DNA of 64,000 nt from Palaemon carinicauda (Eukaryota; Arthropoda; Malacostraca; Decapoda; Palaemonidae), in NCBI RefSeq assembly GCF_036898095.1, contig NC_090767.1, positions 24,636,570-24,700,569 of the forward strand. Direction: 5' to 3'. Shown here in pieces: positions 37,038 through 48,263 of this stretch (positions are counted from its first letter, which is position 1; every line of letters starts with the position of its first letter). The position numbers and the translations under genes are program-made. The notes beneath the pieces were generated by a model. That model did no database searches, was not told the origin of the DNA, and saw nothing but the letters and a program-made list of their open reading frames with translations.

Positions 37038-37047
37038 TAATAATAAT
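36814..37047. repeat. Compound (AAT)n/(AAAT)n/(AAC)n microsatellite
   Basis: Two ~110-bp blocks share the same order: AAT units, then AAAT units, then the unique word AATCGTAGC, then AAC units. The word AATCGTAGC at 36,877 and 36,954 shows that the second block arose by duplicating the first. Poly-Leu and poly-Ile open frames are artefacts. Confidence 0.95.
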
Positions 37048-37184
37048 GAACAAGTTAAGCAACTCGTGCAAGAATGTCTATATCACCTAGAAACGTAAGC
37101 ATAATTTAACAAAGAAGTACTCTTGAATTCGGTTCCTAAATTCTAACTTGAAATAAAAAATTGGCACTGCTGTATGATGTCACA

Positions 37185-37860
37185 GCCTACATTCCACGAT
37201 TGTGGAATCAATGCTCGAAAACTTTTGCGTCATTCTTTCCTACAATTTCAAATATGAACAGTCAATTCATCTAAAATTATAATTGTTGCAGCATTCCCAC
37301 TCATTCTCTCATGGTTAAAAAACAGAACTGATCCTTCATAACCACTACTAATTCCAAATATTTTTGCTGATAATCATTAGAGTTAAAGTCTCGCCTTCGA
37401 TTCAAATTATCCAAATCCACAAAGTATTAAAGACAGCATCGACATTTCAGGCAATAATGGCATCACTAATAACCACTTTTTTTCATAAATTAATATTGTC
37501 GCAAATAAAGCTAATCATCATTTAGTAACAAAATTAATCAATTTAGAACAAATTCAACTTTTTACCTTGATACTTAATATTAATTACTGAATAAAGCTTT
37601 CCATTATAGATTAAAAATTTTTGAAAATTCACTGACAACGAGTAGGTCCGTCCTCTTAAACGAAGAACAAATATACAGAAAACCAGTTCTGTCTGGATGG
37701 TAGAAAAACAGGCAAGAACACACCTCACCACTTACAATAAGAGTTGATTAGTCATTACTAATGAGGTAATTAGGCAATTATACGTCCGCTAATGGACGAG
37801 AAAAAAGAATAGGGTTGCTATCAAAATAGATCGTTTCTATAAAGGTTTTCCCAATAATAT
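37185..37860. repeat. Diverged duplication, copy 2
   Basis: Partner of 35,700-36,560 at an offset of about 1.3-1.5 kb. See that entry for the shared blocks. The AAT-rich compound microsatellite lies between the two copies. Confidence 0.65.
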
Positions 37861-38108
37861 TTCCTAAAAACTTAAATAAAAAGCAGTGTTCCTACTTGGG
37901 CTTTTAACACGGTAATTTCCTACTTTAATTTAAACTTGAATTTCAATGTATTAGTGGTATAGAGTCCTTCAAAGATCAAAATTAAGCCTCTTATTCTATC
38001 AACCACTTCTGTGTAAGTGCATATGTGCTGAAATGACTTAAATCTAAACTTACAAATAATTTATATCTTGGGATATACTTCCGAATATTTAATATTTCAA
38101 TGGATTTG

Positions 38109-38194
<86 letters not shown>

Positions 38195-40794
38195 ATTGGT
38201 AGGCGTGGCTGGCAAAGGACTTTCAAACTAATAGAGAGAGAGAGAGACAATGATAGTTTCGCAAAAGCAAAATAATTGTATATATTTGTCCCATGTATTG
38301 TATTTGGATTCAAATGAATGATATGTGTATTTAACAGTATGTGTATAATGAGCTATAACAAAGAATTAATTTTTTGTATTGGTAAAATTAGGAATGAATG
38401 TTGAGTTATCCACTGAAATACATTTTTGGTCAACTAACGAATAACTCTCCAACACACATCACCTGAATCTCTCGTTTCCTTCTTACACTTTTGCAATGCA
38501 AATAATTTGCCCAAATTACACAATTTCCACAATATCTTATTCACCATCGTCACATTCACAATTTTTAAAATGTGAAAAATAATCTCTAATTAAATTTCTT
38601 ATGAGATTAAATCAAAAGTATGTGAGTAAAAAGTTCTGTCGTTTTTTAATAAAACATTGCGCAAATATTAAAATGATACGACCCTCTATTTTAACCACAG
38701 GAACAAAAATTCCATAAAAATGATCGACATTTGATTTGGATTCTAAAATCTAGGCCTACAGCTACTGGGATTAGTATTATCTAAACTCACTCTTATAGTA
38801 ACAACTTCAATTATAGGTGATTACAGATTCCTTAACTGGAACTATAACCACACAGCGACTACAGTTATACACCATCTCATTAATTGTAAAGTTAAAGCCA
38901 CATCTAGAAACAATCTCACTTAATAACCACTCACTGATTAATGGAATTACCAACACACGCTAAAAGGACCCCTTTTGAGAAATGTCTTTTATAAAGTTTC
39001 TTCACCAATAAAAGACCCTTCAAGAAATTCGATGGTTTAACACATGGAAACCTACAGCACCTACAAGATATTCGAATCTTCAGTATTTTGAGTGATTAAA
39101 GATACCACGAGAACATAATAAAATCAATAAAACCTTGTAAAATGTGTCCCTCCTCACCTAATGAAGCCTTCACTGTTTGCAGGATCACAAGTTAAAAGAC
39201 TAGACTTAGCTTGGTTGCTTCTTCCTCTCTCTTCGTCTGAGAAATGAATCTTCTTCTACAGTCTACACAGTCAGGAACATCCCTAGACAATCCCTAAAAG
39301 TTCCCCTGACCAGAAGTAGTTTCTCCAGGCATTTTTCAACACAATTAAATTTACAGTCTATTAAATGCTGTACAGTGTACTCCTGTATCTTCTGTAATTA
39401 TAATCTATTCTGTATTTATTTCTAATTGTTCCAATTGTGAAACAACATACAGTATATTTTGTTTTATTAATTATTAATTTGTGCTCTGATTTCAGTTTGT
39501 GCTCTGAAAGATAAATTAATAAAGTTCTAATTGCAATGAATGGTATACCATTGGAAAACAATAAAACGTAATTAAGTCATTCACTTTCATTATAAGTCTC
39601 AATGAAGACTGGATAATTATTCATGAGTATTTAGATAATGTTTTACATTTACCAGATTTAAGGGAGTTCCCACACTCAATGTCCCCAAAAACCCTCTAAA
39701 AATTCCAAAATTTGGGGACAAATTTCTAAAAAGTTGTCCCTCTGTTTAAAGAATTGTTTCAACCAATCAGGGACCTCCACCATAGTCTGCATTCTATAGC
39801 CTTTTCATTGGCTAAAATTAAGGTATATTGCTTAGAATACATCTAAAAAATTCTTCAAATAGATTAATTTAATTACTATAAGAGTTCATAAGATATTCGT
39901 ATGAATATAATTTAATATTTAATGAATATATAGGAGTGAAATTTATAAGCAAGTTACTCCTGGATCAGCGGGTTTAAGAAAAAGAAAACAATACAACTTT
40001 TGTTTTAGAGAAAACGTTATTTAAGGGTAACTATTATATTTTACAAAACGAAAAAAAAAAATTATTTTCTTTTTTCGCTATAAAGTCATCTTAGCAAATT
40101 TATGAGTTAATGCCTTTAGGATTATTATCTTCCATAGCTTATATAGTTGTATGGTACAAAATGAGTAAGATTTACTTGAGAATAATAGAAATATCACCGT
40201 AAAAGGAAAGTAGATAGTATGTTAAAATCTAGGATTTATAGTTTGGCTATAGACTCTATATGTATTAAATACCTAGTTGTATTTCCAATTATAGACGGCT
40301 TTAAAATATAATTTTGGCATAGGGCGCCTCTGCTATCATACTTTTTATCCCATCTACTTGGAAGTATTATATTTGTTTAACTATGTTTACAAATATTTAT
40401 CTTTTAAATGAAGGAAGATGCTATGTAATTGCCCTTCTAATAGTTTTAACAATTTAAAGAAGCAGTTAAACAATGTAACTATATCTTTTATCGGGTATTT
40501 GTCGTCACGTTCATCCCCATGGTAAATGGAGAGTTTAGAAATGAAGATAGTTACTAAGTTTGGTTAAAGGTTTCTATGTATTTTTCTTAAGCACCAAATG
40601 GAATTGGGAATGCATAACATTTTACATTAAAAGCAGTTGCTTCATGTCATGTTTAAATTAGTTTGAAGATCTGAAACTTATGCACATACTTATTCAGGTG
40701 GAACGTTTTGGTATAAGTCTACTGTACACTTCTGAAAATAGACTTCTTTTAGAGTATTATTATTACTACCTAAGCTATACCCATAGTTGTAGTT
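37861..40794. other. AT-rich spacer with a (GA)n tract
   Basis: (AG)n occupies 38,114-38,190 and a short (GA)n lies at 38,232-38,247. No gene or mobile element is recognised elsewhere in the interval. Confidence 0.55.
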
Positions 40795-40915
40795 TTTATT
40801 TTATATATGAAGGATCTATTTTAATGCTGTTACTGTTCTTAAAATATTTTACATTGTTAGTTACTTCTCTTGTAGTTTATCTATTTTCTTGTTTCCTTTC
40901 CTCACTGAGCTGAGA
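40795..40915 (+). repeat. TTA-retroposon fragment, plus orientation
   Basis: TTTTAATGCTGTTACTGTTC, then CTTAAAATATTTTA and CTTCTCTTGTAGTTTAT, then CCTTTCCTCACTG match the 3' half of the family on the plus strand. It faces the long minus copy at 40,938 tail to tail, making an inverted pair. Confidence 0.7.
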
Positions 40916-40937
40916 TGAGATGAAGGTTTCGGGTTTT

Positions 40938-41560
40938 ATTATTATTATTATTATTAAATGCAAAGCTACAACCCTAGTTGGAAAAGCAGGATGCTATAAG
41001 CCCAGGGGCCCCAACAGGGAAAATAGCCCAGTGAGGAAAGGAAATAAAGAAATAAGGAAAAATAGAACATTTTAGGAATAGTAACAATATTAAAATAAAT
41101 ATCTCCCATTTAAACTATAAAAACTTTAACAGAACAAGAGGAAGAGAAACTAGATAGAAAAGTGTGCCCAAGTGTACCCTCAAGCAAGAGAACTCTAACC
41201 CAAGGCAGTGTAAGACCATGGTACAGAGGCTATGGCACTACCCAAGAATAGAGAACAATGGTTTGATTTTGGAGTGTCCTTCTCCTAGAAGAGCTGCTTA
41301 CCATAGCTTAAGAGTCTCTTCTACCCTTACCAAGAGGAAAGTAGCCACTGAACAATTACAGTGCAGTAGTTAACCCCTTGGGTGAAGAAGAATTGTCTAG
41401 TAATCACAGTGTTGTCAGGTGTATGAGGACAGAGGAGAATCTGTAAAGGATAGGCCAGACTATTCGGTGTCTGTGTAGGCAAAGGGAAAGAACCGTAACC
41501 AGAGAGAAGGGTCCTATGTAGTACTGTCTGGCCAGTCAAAGGACCCCATAACTCTCTAGC
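40938..41560 (-). repeat. Longest copy of the TTA-tailed retroposon, abutting the DIRS element
   Basis: It begins with a (TTA)n tail at 40,938. It extends through the shared body to additional 5' sequence absent from the other copies: CTTACCATAGCTTAAGAGTC, CAGTGCAGTAGTTAACCCC, GAAGAATTGTCTAGTAATC and CAGGTGTATGAGGACAGAGG, and up to about GGCCAGTCAAAGGACCCCAT. At roughly 620 bp it shows that the family is longer than a typical SINE. Its 5' end abuts the RNase H/linker reading frame of DIRS element 1, exactly where the recombinase should begin. No open frame of its own is recognised. Confidence 0.75.
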
Positions 41561-43590
41561 GGTAGTATCTGTGATGAAGCAAAGACAGTCGACTTCTGCA
41601 CTCGCTGAGTCAGAACTAGATCCGGCAATGGAACTAACGTCAGTCGTAGTTCTAACGCTAAAGGGAACCAGATGCTGTTTGGCCACTTGTGAGCCACTAT
41701 CGCAGCTGTTCCCCTGAATGATCTCAGTTTGTTGAGGACTTTCAGTAGAAGGTTGGGTGGAGGGAACAGGTAAATCCTGGACCATCTGTTCCAATCGAGG
41801 GACATTGCATCCACTGCTTCTGCTAGAGGGTCCTCGTATGGGGCCACGTATCGAGGTAGCTTCTTGTTGTCGCTCGTCGCAAAGAGGTCGATCTGCAGTT
41901 CTGGGACTTGACGTAAGATGAAGAAGAACGATCCTGCATCTAGGGACCATTCTGAGCCTATCAGTGTGAACCTGGATAGAGCGAACGCCGTCACGTTGCG
42001 GAATCCTTGGAGGTGAACTGCTGATAAGTGCCATCTCTTCGTTTCCGCCGAGCGGAAGATGGCCAACATCACTTGGTTGATTTGAGGCGATCTCAAACCT
42101 TGACGATTCAGGTATCTCACTATCACCTCGCTGTCTAGGAGCAGTCTTATGTGGGTAGATTGGCGAGGAGATAATTTCTTCAGCGAAAGAAACACTGCCA
42201 TGGCTTCCAGAATATTGATATGGAAGGTCTTGAATAGATTGGACCAAGCCCCTTGGACTTTCCGTTAGTGAGAGTGACCTCCCCATCCTTCTTTTGAAGC
42301 GTCTGTATGGATGATGACTGAGGGTGGAGGTGGTGGAAGAGGTATCAATTTCTTCAAGTGCTTGGCCTTCGACCATGGTTTGAGAAGCGATCGCAGTCGA
42401 GTCAGTAATGGTCTTTTCAGATCTCTTCGAGCGTTTGATGCGTATCTTCTCCAGACTCCTGTTGCATCCTTTAGTTGTGCTCGTAGCACTGGGTCTGTCA
42501 CTGAAGCAAACTGCAGAGAGCCCAGCACTCTCTCCTGTTGGCGTCTTGATATCCGATCGGATTCCAGAAGTCTCTTGACAGATCCCGCTATCTCTTTCCT
42601 TTTCTTCAGCGGAATGGAAAGTCGGTGTGACTGTAAGTTCCAGTGGATTCCCAACCATTGAAACTTTTGAGCTGGAGATAATGGAGACTTTTTGGTGTTG
42701 ATCTTGAATCCCAGATGTTCCAGGAACTGGACTACTTCCTTGGAAGCCTGCATGCATTCCATCTTGAATGTTGCCCACACCAGCCAATCGTCCAAGTAGG
42801 CCACTACTTGGACACCTTTTAGGCGTAATTGATGATCGGCTGCACTTGCAAGCTTCGTGAATATCCTTAGGGTTATGTTTAGTCCGAAGGGCATAGCTCT
42901 GGAGGCGTAGAGTCTTTCTTGTAGCTTGAAACCTAGGTAGGAGGAGAGTTGACGGTTGACCGGGACATGACAGTAGGCATCCGCCATGTCTATCGAGACA
43001 GTGTACAGTATGCCCTTTTGGGCAGTAGGGTCCTTATGTGTTGAAGTGTTAACATCCTGAACTTGGAGTTTACTATGAACTTGTTGAGTGGCGACAAGTC
43101 CAGAATGACTCTGAGTTTGTCTGAGTCCTTCTTGGGAACACAAAACAGCCTTCCTTGGAACTTGATGGACTTTACTCTCCGTATTACTCTTTTCTCCAAG
43201 AGTTTCCGCACATATTCTTCCAGATTGGGGGTGGAGTGTTGGAAGAATTGAGGGAATGATGGTGGAGCGTTGTTCCAGTTCCACCTCAGTCCGTTCTCGA
43301 TCAGGCTGTGGGCCCAGGGATCGAAGGTCCAGCGATCCCAATACGAGTAAAGTCTCCCTCCTACCGGGAGCATCACACTTTTGTTGTGGACCGGAGGACT
43401 TACCTCCTTGACCGCGTCCTCCTCTGTTTCCTCTTCCTCTTGAGGGGCGTCTAGAGGAGCCTATAGCTGATCCTTCAGCTTTCGGCCTTAAAGTAGTTGA
43501 CTGCCTCTCAAAAGCTGGAATAAAGGCTGGCGACTGCGACGCCACTGGCTGGGGTACCAACTGGTAGGTAGTTGGAGGTTGTGCCACCAT
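41550..43590 (-). pseudogene. DIRS-like Pol 1: reverse transcriptase and RNase H, broken
   Basis: The frame opens at an ATG immediately after the TAG that ends Gag. It begins with an Arg/Gly-rich stretch (SRRPSRGRGNRGGRGQGGKS), then shifts frame near 43,380. The fingers region (FCVPKKDSDKLRVILDLSPL) is read in that second frame down to about 43,020, where the first frame resumes with SIDMADAYCHVPVN, AMPFGLNI and the catalytic YLDDWLVWA. After a GWLGI-type QWLGIHW segment the RNase H start HTDASKEGWGG is present. A stop and frame change follow at about 42,265. The rest (LLLDSEVIVRYLNRQG, AVHLQGFRNVTAFALSRF, then the conserved linker IDLFATSDNKKLPRY) runs to 41,536. The last RNase H acidic position reads AF instead of the usual AD, so catalysis is probably lost as well. 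Confidence 0.8.
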
Positions 43591-43593
43591 CTA

Positions 43594-45319
43594 GGGCACC
43601 GCGGTCGTAGGAAGCTGTTGCTGTTGTTGTTGTTGTTGTCTATACGGTTTGGCCGGGCGAGAGGGTAGCCTGGGCCTCTTCGTCTTCCTCTTAGGTTGGG
43701 GACCCTCATCCAGGGAAGACTTCCTCTTGAGCGATAAGCCCCACTTCTGGAGGGGGTTCCTGTTCTCCGTGGCGGCCTTATCTACTACTTCTTTGACCAC
43801 TTCGCTTGGGAAGAGGTCCTTTCCCCAGATACTAGATAAAATTAGCTTCCTGGGTTCATGTCTCACCGCAGCCAAGGCGAACACGAACTCCCTACAAGCC
43901 CTTCTGGCTTTAATGAAGCTATAGATGTCTTTGGTCATGGTAGCCAAATGGGTTTTGGCCACAACCATAAACATCTCCGAGTTCTGGGGATCGTTTGCCA
44001 TCGTCTCCAAGGTAGTCTGGAGGGACAATAGATGCAGCAAGTCTTTCTTCTGTCTCTTGTTCCCTACGCAAGAGAAATTCAGACAACTTTGGAAGATCCT
44101 CACCGAACTGACGTCCAGCAATATCTGCTTCCAGATTCCCGACTGAAAAGGTAAGATGGACGTCCTTCCAGTCATTCTGGTCCACAGGCAAAGTCAGGGA
44201 TAAGGGCCTATACTCATCTAGCGTAGGACATGGTTTCCCTGCCTCAATAGCTTTTAAGGCTGCCTTATACCCTTTCTCCATAAAGGGGAAGGCTCTGGTT
44301 GGTGAGGCCACAAAGGAGGGGTGCTTCTTACTCAAAGCTGATGTTTTTGAGTTTATGAAGCCCCTCTCTTTCATAGAGCTAGCCAATAAAGCCTGTGCTT
44401 TGGTGTGGTCAAACACTATGACCTCTTTTGGCTCCGTTTCCTCCTTTGAGGCTGATTCCTTCTTCAAACGGACATACCAGTCCGGGTATGATTCTGAGCC
44501 AGGCCAGAATTCCACGTCTTCAATGGGCACTGAGCCCAGCTTCTCCGAGATGACAATCTTCCCGGTCGTCATCGGCATATGCTCTGCATACCGCCACGGG
44601 TTCACATCTGAACATAAAGGAAGGTCCTTTACATTCACCTTCTTCTGAGGCCCGCGTGATGCTGCGAGTCTACGCATCTCCAGCTTCATCGCAGCTTCTT
44701 TCTCGTCCCTCTTCTTCTGCATTTGCTGGATCATTTCCATAATGGAAGACAGAGTCTTTCCCAAATCAGCTGGAAGAGCAGACGATGTTGAGGGAACTGG
44801 TTCTGGGGCAGGAACTGACAAGACTGACACTTCATCGATCTCTTCCTCCTCGGTCTTGGGAGCCAGAGTCGACTCCTCCTCATGGCCTTCTGCAAGAAGG
44901 TCCTTTTCTGTGTCCTCTGACACTTCTGACATCGTATCATCCAGTTGGATGTCCTTCAATGCGTCCGAGACATCAGACTCTACTGGAATCTGGATGCAGG
45001 GGATCTCTGAGAGAGGTTAGGGGATGACTGCATCTGTAGATGCCCTGGGAAAAAGATAGGCCCGCATCTTCTCACCTGGAAGGTAAGACCCCGTGGTGTT
45101 TTTCTGAAAACCCCGGACCCATTTACGCAGCTTTTCCCTTACTGCATCCCTTGACTCCGCCGACTTAGGGGTGTCAAATGCCTCAGTAATCAGGTTTGAA
45201 CAAATTTCACATACCTGAGGGTCCCAATACTTGAGATCTCCCTTGGTGACTGTGCAGCGTGCGTGCTTCCTGCACAGCTCGTGTCTGCTGAAGTTCTTAC
45301 TCCGGACATTACAAAACAT
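43594..45319 (-). pseudogene. DIRS-like Gag 1, one in-frame stop and one frameshift
   Basis: The N-terminal part (45,319-45,017) has a Cys/His pattern, CRKHARC, GDLKYWDP and CEICSNLI, suggestive of zinc binding. A TAA at 45,017-45,019 interrupts the frame, which otherwise continues unchanged through PLSEIPCIQIPVESD into an acidic region, a short Gln/Lys-rich coil (MIQQMQKKRDEKEAAM) and a capsid-like body with NPWRYAEHMP, DVEFWPGSESYPDWYVRL and FPFMEKGYKAAL. Near 44,030 the reading changes frame, and it continues with LETMANDPQNSEMFMVV, then FVFALAAVRHEPRKLILSS, a basic KRKTKRPRLPSRPAKPYR and an eight-residue Gln run. It ends at a TAG at 43,591-43,593. Assignment as Gag rests on its position before RT and its composition. 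Confidence 0.7.
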
Positions 45320-45724
45320 ACTGCCGCACTTGGGCTGGTCCTCCTGTCAAGAGAGGAGATTTCAATGAGTATTCAGTGAAAAATCTCACAAAATTAAGTA
45401 TACAGTTTATTATTTTTGTATATAGCTTAGGATAGATAAGCTAGAAATAGAAAAAAGGAAAGACACATACATATGTCTCCTGTTCAGCCAATTGGTGTGA
45501 CCTCGCACAATATTAAAACTATGGTTAATTCTATTCTAGAAAAACCTTTGGAATTTTCCTATCCTATCAGGATATATAAGTGTAATTCAACACTAGATTC
45601 CAGATGTTTTAATGTCGGGGGTTCCAAATAATTTAAAGAAAGAACTCACTTTCTTTATACTGTACGGTCTCACAATAGGCTGTACATGAGACAGAGTTTA
45701 TGTTGGAAAAAATTTTGGGCTACC

Positions 45725-45995
45725 GCCGGCTAGTACCTGAATACAATGCCATGGTTTACTACCTTTGGGATTAATGGGTGGCGGATCGCTGGATCCTGAG
45801 TGCCGGCCGGCAATAGGTAATATGCCGGCAGTTGACTGCACCCCGGCTGCCAGCCACTATTCATAGTAGCCGGTAGCATAGTTGGTGTGCAGTCGGCTGC
45901 CGGCCGGCCGTGGGCTGATAGCATTCTATGCCAGCCGGCTAATATTTATCAACCCAGTGGTCTGTAGCCCACCCGGCTGCCGGCCGCTAAGCCGG
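45725..45995. repeat. GCCGGC-rich degenerate repeat block
   Basis: Unusually GC-rich for the window. It is built of CGGCTGCCGGCC-like words, at least ten CCGGC occurrences, alternating with TAGTACC or TAGCAT words. The palindromic GCCGGC makes many small hairpins possible. Another GCCGGCCGGC-like word lies at about 46,228. Open frames through it are not convincing. Confidence 0.7.
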
Positions 45996-46964
45996 CAGAC
46001 TAGGACCCAGTGGTACTAGGCAATAGCAAAAGAGAAAGCATGGATTTAAGGACTGTGAGAGGGCACTGCCTTACTACTTTCTATCCACAATGAGGGATCA
46101 AATGGAAGGGGAGAATGTAACATTCAAGCTTCCATCCATCCATAATATTGCCGGGCTTTACCAGCAGACGTATGGAAGGCAGACCAAGGAAGGTCTGAAG
46201 AACACTCAACAGAGAAGAGGCTTCTGCCGGCCGGCACATATGAAGTCCGAGCCAGTTCCACAACCTACCAGCTCTCAGGTCGATTGTAGGACGGTGGCCA
46301 AGGGTTTGTGATGGCTAGGCCATCACTAAAGGACAGAGTGGGAGGGATGAGGGTTCTATAAGGTGTGGAAGGAACTGGCCCTAAAGCCTGTCCTACCTCA
46401 CCTAACAAAACTCCGTTCCAGTATAGGGCTATCCTAAGTGGCTAAGGAATTAATTCCTAGCCTAGGGTAGTCTAATACAGTAAAGAGGTTGGCAGCATCT
46501 TCTCTGCCTCCTCCAAACAACAAGGAACGGGGTTTTTAGTGCTGTTTTCCTCTAAGTAGTGGAAGAATTCTATTCATCAACTTAGGGTTAACGGCAACGG
46601 ACTATTCTGCTAAGCCACAGGGAGAAGGGATCATATCGTACAGAAACTTTCAGGTGTGGCCTAGGGAGGTCTAGCCTCCTATGCCAGTAGCCTAACCTAG
46701 CAAAGGAATTCTATTCACCTTGCTAGACGGCTACTGAGAACAGACAAGAACTCTGAGGTTCTGACCAAATCCAAAACCAGACTCTTCGGTTACAGGACAA
46801 GGACAGAAACACCCTAGCCTAGTTTTACCCGAATACTATTCGAGGCAAACTGACTAGGGTTAAGCCTAGGTTAACCCAGAGGGAAAAGGGATTGTTCTTA
46901 GACCTTCAGAAGAGAAAAAGAACAATTGGGGATGTGTACGAAAGTATACTAAAGCCCCTAAGCT

Positions 46965-47225
46965 AGTAGCCTAGGCGCAGTGAGAATCGATTACCTAAAT
47001 CACCGAAACTCTCTCGTATACTATCTTTGGAAGAGGAGAATTATTCAGTAAATATCTAACATGTATAAATTAATGCCTAAGGCTTCAATAAAATTATCAC
47101 ACTAGGAAAGTCAGTTATATCATGCATGAAAGTACTAATAGCCAGACGCCTAGGCTAAGAAGCCTAGCGTAAGCAAGGATCGGTTACCTAAATCGCCGAA
47201 ACTGATTAATACTATCTGCATAATA
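46965..47225. repeat. Imperfect direct repeat in the element 1 leader
   Basis: GCCTAGGCGCAGTGAGAATCG followed within a few bases by TTACCTAAATCACCGAAACT (near 46,970) recurs as GCCTAGCGTAAGCAAGGATCG with TTACCTAAATCGCCGAAACT near 47,160. The spacing is about 190 bp. CCTAGGCT-type palindromes surround both copies. Confidence 0.7.
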
Positions 47226-47950
47226 TAAAGAATTCCCAGCAGGAAGGCTAAATAGCTAAATTTATTAAAGCTAATAAACCGGGGAAGTCATTCTGGCTAA
47301 CTAAATGACTCGTGCATAGCGAACGACAGCGCCCATGGCACCTCCGGTAAGGTAACAGCTCTTGTTTTCGTTAATTCAACCTTGATTCAAATAAAAAACG
47401 GGCAAGAGCTTACATTTATACAAAGTAAAGATACTACTCAACTTTCCAGGGACAGAAGAGGCTGGTGAAAGCATCATAATTACGAATAACTCCAAAAATA
47501 GCGAGAGAGCACAGGGGAAATCACCGAACAACCGCTACAAGATAAGGAATGGCGCCGATGATGACATCATATACAGACTCAAACAAGGAAGAGAGGTACC
47601 TTAATAACCGCTCCCCTTCGTTTTCTTGCCACTTTCCCTCTCGAAGCGTAAACGCTATTCAGGGTGAAGATAGCTATGTGGCGTGTCAAGAATACGTCCT
47701 GTGATATTATGCGATATCCCTATAAGGATAAGTTAGGGATATTCGCTCCAGGAGTTAGAATTCTGGATACCTTAAGGTAAAATTCTCTGGGAATATCACT
47801 GTAGTCAAATATACCCTAGGAAGCTACTTTAAGGAACTTCCATCACGATGACATGGCCTGAGCCCAAAAAGCCAGATTGGCTGGGCCGTCCACCCTTCCT
47901 AATGGGTGAATCACCAGTTAAATAGCGTGGTTTGTATTCCAGTTACGGAA

Positions 47951-48263
47951 CAAATGACAAATTCATAGATGATTTGTATTTTTCCTAACTATACAAACCT
48001 TAGCTATTTAACCAAACTTGCCCGCCAGCCCTATCCCCCTTGAAGTCCTACCTCCAAGCAAAGTGAGCTCAAGCACAGGTGCGTGAGGGGGAGCGGTAGC
48101 AAGCTACCCTCACTACCCCCCTCTAACTAGCGGTGGGATAGTAAACCCTCGTTAAAAATTAATGGCTCGTCTTTTCAACTACGCCGAAAGTAATACCCCT
48201 ATTAAATAGCAAAGGTCTGTATAGTTAGGAAAAATATAAATTATATATGAATTTGCCATTTTT
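47951..48263. repeat. 313-bp hairpin A (inverted ~61-bp arms) at the 5' side of DIRS element 1
   Basis: The left arm 47,951-48,011 contains ACAAATTCATAGATGATTTG and TTTTTCCTAACTATACAAACC. The right arm 48,202-48,263 is its reverse complement with about ten differences. The loop of ~190 bp holds GC-rich words (CTTGCCCGCCAGCCCTATCC, GTGAGGGGGAGCGGTAGC). A short third, inverted copy of the inner arm (GTTAAATAGCGTGGTTTGTA) lies just outside at 47,918. Size, arm length and position relative to a DIRS-like element match hairpin B at 56,969. Confidence 0.8.

Larger units (their letters stand above)
45320..47950 (-). other. Probable 5' leader of DIRS-like element 1
   Basis: No coding frame of note. 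On the minus strand a good splice-acceptor match (TCCTCTCTTGACAG before GAGGACC) lies about 25 bases upstream of the first Gag ATG, suggesting that the transcript may be spliced. The interval includes a GCCGGC-rich block (45,725-45,995) and a direct repeat (46,965-47,225), listed separately. Confidence 0.45.
41550..48263 (-). mobile_element. DIRS-like retrotransposon 1, truncated and mutated
   Basis: Read on the minus strand the order is hairpin-bearing 5' region (to 45,320), Gag (45,319-43,594), RT and RNase H (43,590-about 41,550). The RT box YLDDWLVWA and the DASKEGWGG RNase H start, followed by an IDLFATSDNKKLPRYVAP linker, are typical of DIRS-type polyproteins. The tyrosine recombinase expected next is absent and is replaced by the dispersed retroposon at 40,938-41,560. 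The element is interrupted by at least two stops and three to four frame changes. The 5' limit is placed at the outer hairpin arm and is an estimate. Confidence 0.8.

Noticed and set aside
41327..42787. 486-codon minus-strand open frame over RT/RNase H of element 1
   Set aside because: No RT or RNase H motif is read in this frame. The motifs are in the overlapping frames.
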